From: an uncultured Veillonella sp.
GTDB lineage: Bacteria; Bacillota; Negativicutes; Veillonellales; Veillonellaceae
NCBI GenBank assembly: GCA_934216375.1
Contig: CAKQBP010000063.1
Coordinates: forward strand, 1-7,447
DNA: 7,447 nt
Direction of reading: 5' to 3'
Shown here: positions 6,152 through 7,447 of the stretch, one piece after another
How the letters are laid out: every line of letters starts with the position of its first letter
How positions within the stretch are numbered: position 1 is the first letter of the stretch
Made by a program: the position numbers and the translations under genes
Notes under the pieces: generated by a model
What the model was told of the DNA's origin: nothing
Database searches by the model: none
The model's input: the letters and a program-made list of their open reading frames with translations, nothing else

Positions 6152-6649
6152 TTATTTGTTTTCCCAAGAATATTCGTTTTGCTCAGTTGTGTTGCTTTCA
6201 TTGTCATTATAATCAATGGAAATATTTACAGGTACACACATGAAAATGTCTTTACCTACTTTTTCCAATTTGCCATCCAATGCATAGGTCGCACCAGATA
6301 CGAAATCTACAATACGAGCTGCTTCATGAGGGTCTGTATTTTCAAAATTAATCAATACAGGACGCATGTCGCGCAATTGATGTGTAATATTTTCAGAATC
6401 TTCAAATACTTTTGGTTCAATTACAACTACTTTCATAGCTGTTGGACGTTGTGTCATCGTAGATTGGCCTCCTACCTTGCGTGGATGAAATTCAGATGCG
6501 CCGGACACGGGAGCCGCTGTTGCTACTGGGGTAGGTTCAGCTTCGTATTCCTCTTCATCTTCGTATTCGTAATCATCATATTCATAGTCATCATCAGTTC
6601 TGCCTAAGAATAAGTTTTTTGCTTTGTCTAAATAATCTCCCAATGCCAT
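6152..6649 (-). CDS. sepF: Cell division protein SepF
   Basis: A 165-residue SepF (YlmF). In Firmicutes SepF binds the FtsZ C-terminus and tethers the Z-ring to the membrane. Residues 1-16 (MALGDYLDKAKNLFLG) fit the N-terminal amphipathic membrane-targeting helix. Residues 19-38 are a dense run of Asp, Glu and Tyr, followed by a Pro/Ala/Ser/Thr linker to about residue 70. The conserved SepF core spans about 72-146, with VVVIEPKVFED (74-84), RPVLINFENTD (96-106), RIVDFVSGATYALDGKLEKVG (112-132 region) and DIFMCVPVNISI (134-145). The tail (147-165) is polar and Asn/Glu rich. ATG at 6647-6649 has AGGAGGA (6657-6663) 7 nt upstream. The acidic linker is more extreme than in Bacillus SepF; otherwise the core appears intact. 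Confidence 0.95.
   Translation of the reverse strand: MALGDYLDKAKNLFLGRTDDDYEYDDYEYEDEEEYEAEPTPVATAAPVSGASEFHPRKVGGQSTMTQRPTAMKVVVIEPKVFEDSENITHQLRDMRPVLINFENTDPHEAARIVDFVSGATYALDGKLEKVGKDIFMCVPVNISIDYNDNESNTTEQNEYSWENK
6536..6595 (-). repeat. Low-complexity Asp/Glu/Tyr coding tract in sepF
   Basis: Twenty codons (residues 19-38) encode almost only Asp, Glu and Tyr, including two near-identical DDYEY units (20-24 and 25-29 region). At DNA level this is a run of GAT, GAA, GAG and TAT codons, visible on the plus strand as repeated tcatc/attc-like words. It is an internal low-complexity tract that may vary in length between strains by slippage. Confidence 0.7.
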
Positions 6650-6702
6650 TTGGATTTCCTCCTAATACAATTAACGCTTCCGATTATCAGGTAACCCGAA
6701 CC

Positions 6703-7389
6703 TTAATAATATACACGTTCCCCAAAAATTGCTGTGCCTACACGAACGATGTTAGCCCCTTCTTCCAAAGCGACCTCAAAGTCATGAGTCATCCCCATAG
6801 ATAAATATTGAATCTGCCCTTCTTCAAAGTAGCGTTTCATATCCTCAAACAAGGCATTCGCTACGCGAAAGATTGGACGAGCTTCCTGTGGATCATCGAA
6901 AAATGGCGCCATACACATCAAGCCCCTTACGCGTACATGAGGCAATGTTTTTGCATAATCTCGTATTTCTGGAAACTCTTCGACGGTCATTCCCGTTTTA
7001 GAAGCTTCGCGGGCCACATTGACTTGCAGTAATACATCTTGTATTTTATCGTGCTTTGCAGCAACCTTTTCGATTTCATCTAATAATTTACGGCTGTCTA
7101 CAGAATGAATTAAATCAAACATAGGAACCGCTTGGCGCACCTTATTGACCTGTAAATGACCAATCAAATGCCATGTTAATTGTGGCCCCTTATAGGTTAG
7201 CTGTTTTTCTTTGGCCTCTTGTACTCGATTTTCCCCTACATGAGTGACACCGAGCCGTGCGACCTCTTCCACAGCCGACACAGGGTGGTTCTTTGTAACC
7301 GCCACTAATAATGCTGTATCTACGCGACCAACACGCGCCATAGCATCGGCCATGCGCTGCTGTATAGCGTGTAGGGATTCTTCAATCAC
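6703..7389 (-). CDS. yggS: PLP homeostasis protein, YggS/YlmE/PROSC family
   Basis: A 228-residue single-domain PLP-binding barrel protein. The family binds pyridoxal 5'-phosphate without known catalytic turnover and affects PLP and amino-acid homeostasis. Motifs run in order: LLVAVTKNHP (27-36) with K33 as the expected Schiff-base lysine, HVGENRVQEAKEK (50-62), WHLIGHLQVNK (73-83), HSVDS (95-99), LLQVNVAREASKTGM (120-134), VRGLMCMAP (154-162), and LSMGMTHDFEVALEEG with VRVGTAIFG (196-223), which binds the phosphate. The start is GTG (7389-7387), with AAGGGGG (7397-7403) 7 nt upstream; the next Met is residue 13, which would cut the first helix. It is the first gene of the ylm-type block, with 53 nt between it and sepF. 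Length and motifs are standard. Confidence 0.95.
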   Translation of the reverse strand: MIEESLHAIQQRMADAMARVGRVDTALLVAVTKNHPVSAVEEVARLGVTHVGENRVQEAKEKQLTYKGPQLTWHLIGHLQVNKVRQAVPMFDLIHSVDSRKLLDEIEKVAAKHDKIQDVLLQVNVAREASKTGMTVEEFPEIRDYAKTLPHVRVRGLMCMAPFFDDPQEARPIFRVANALFEDMKRYFEEGQIQYLSMGMTHDFEVALEEGANIVRVGTAIFGERVYY

Positions 7390-7413
7390 GTGAATGCCCC
7401 CTTCAATCTATAT

Positions 7414-7436
7414 ATCATAATCATCAAATATATTTG
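7414..7436 (-). promoter_or_regulatory. AT-rich upstream region of yggS with possible -10 and a 12-bp palindrome
   Basis: The DNA upstream of yggS is strongly AT-rich. On the minus strand TATGAT (7419-7414) resembles a -10 element, five of six matches, but no good -35 lies at 16-18 nt. A perfect 12-bp palindrome, CAAATATATTTG (7425-7436), lies just upstream and overlaps the -35 region, a position suited to an operator. Its AT-richness makes chance likely. The region reaches the window edge, so the promoter may be incomplete. Confidence 0.3.
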
Positions 7437-7447
7437 TATAGACTATT

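Noticed and set aside
6179..6607. Plus-strand open frame of 142 codons opposite sepF
   Set aside because: It lies wholly antisense to a clear sepF, and its Phe/Ile/Val-rich end is the mirror of the Asp/Glu codon tract. No family motif or ribosome binding site was seen.
6650..6702. Terminator or separate promoter between yggS and sepF
   Set aside because: The 53-nt gap has no stable stem with a T-run and no convincing -35/-10 pair; only the sepF ribosome binding site is clear.
1..7447. CRISPR array, insertion sequence, tRNA or phage element
   Set aside because: No regularly spaced repeats, transposase motifs, terminal inverted repeats or tRNA-like cloverleaf were seen; coding genes fill nearly the whole window.

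Overview
The window is a compact bacterial chromosomal segment with nine genes, all on the minus strand, and almost no non-coding DNA. Gene content and protein style point to a Firmicute, most likely a Negativicute (diderm Firmicute) such as Veillonella. The reasons are a ylm-type cell-division block (yggS, sepF, proC, ylmH), a clostridial-style hem operon with a precorrin-2 dehydrogenase and a CobA-HemD fusion, strong AGGAGG-type ribosome binding sites, and moderate base composition. The genus is inferred from general familiarity, not from a search.

In transcription order (right to left), the first block is yggS/ylmE (PLP homeostasis protein), sepF/ylmF (FtsZ anchor), proC (pyrroline-5-carboxylate reductase) and ylmH (S4-domain RNA-binding protein). 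A strong rho-independent terminator at 4504-4536 follows ylmH. The second block is a tetrapyrrole operon: a precorrin-2 dehydrogenase/siroheme synthase-like gene, hemA, hemC, a cobA-hemD fusion, and the first 46 codons of hemB, which runs off the left edge.

The hem block encodes the C5-pathway entry enzyme (glutamyl-tRNA reductase), porphobilinogen synthase (partial), porphobilinogen deaminase, uroporphyrinogen III synthase and uroporphyrinogen III methyltransferase, plus an oxidase/chelatase-type protein. Together they lead from glutamyl-tRNA towards precorrin-2 and sirohydrochlorin/siroheme or cobalamin. hemL, needed between hemA and hemB, and hemE or other protoheme-branch genes are not visible here. 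The hem genes are packed by overlaps or gaps of at most 9 nt, suggesting one translationally coupled transcript.

No mobile elements, CRISPR arrays, RNA genes or pseudogenes were seen. No wholly new system is evident. The points most worth checking are a promoter-like sequence whose -35 lies inside the terminator hairpin and implies a very short or absent leader for the hem operon, a precorrin-2 dehydrogenase with an atypical glycine/serine loop, a 32-nt overlap of that gene with hemA, and a ylm cluster that lacks yggT and divIVA in their usual places.
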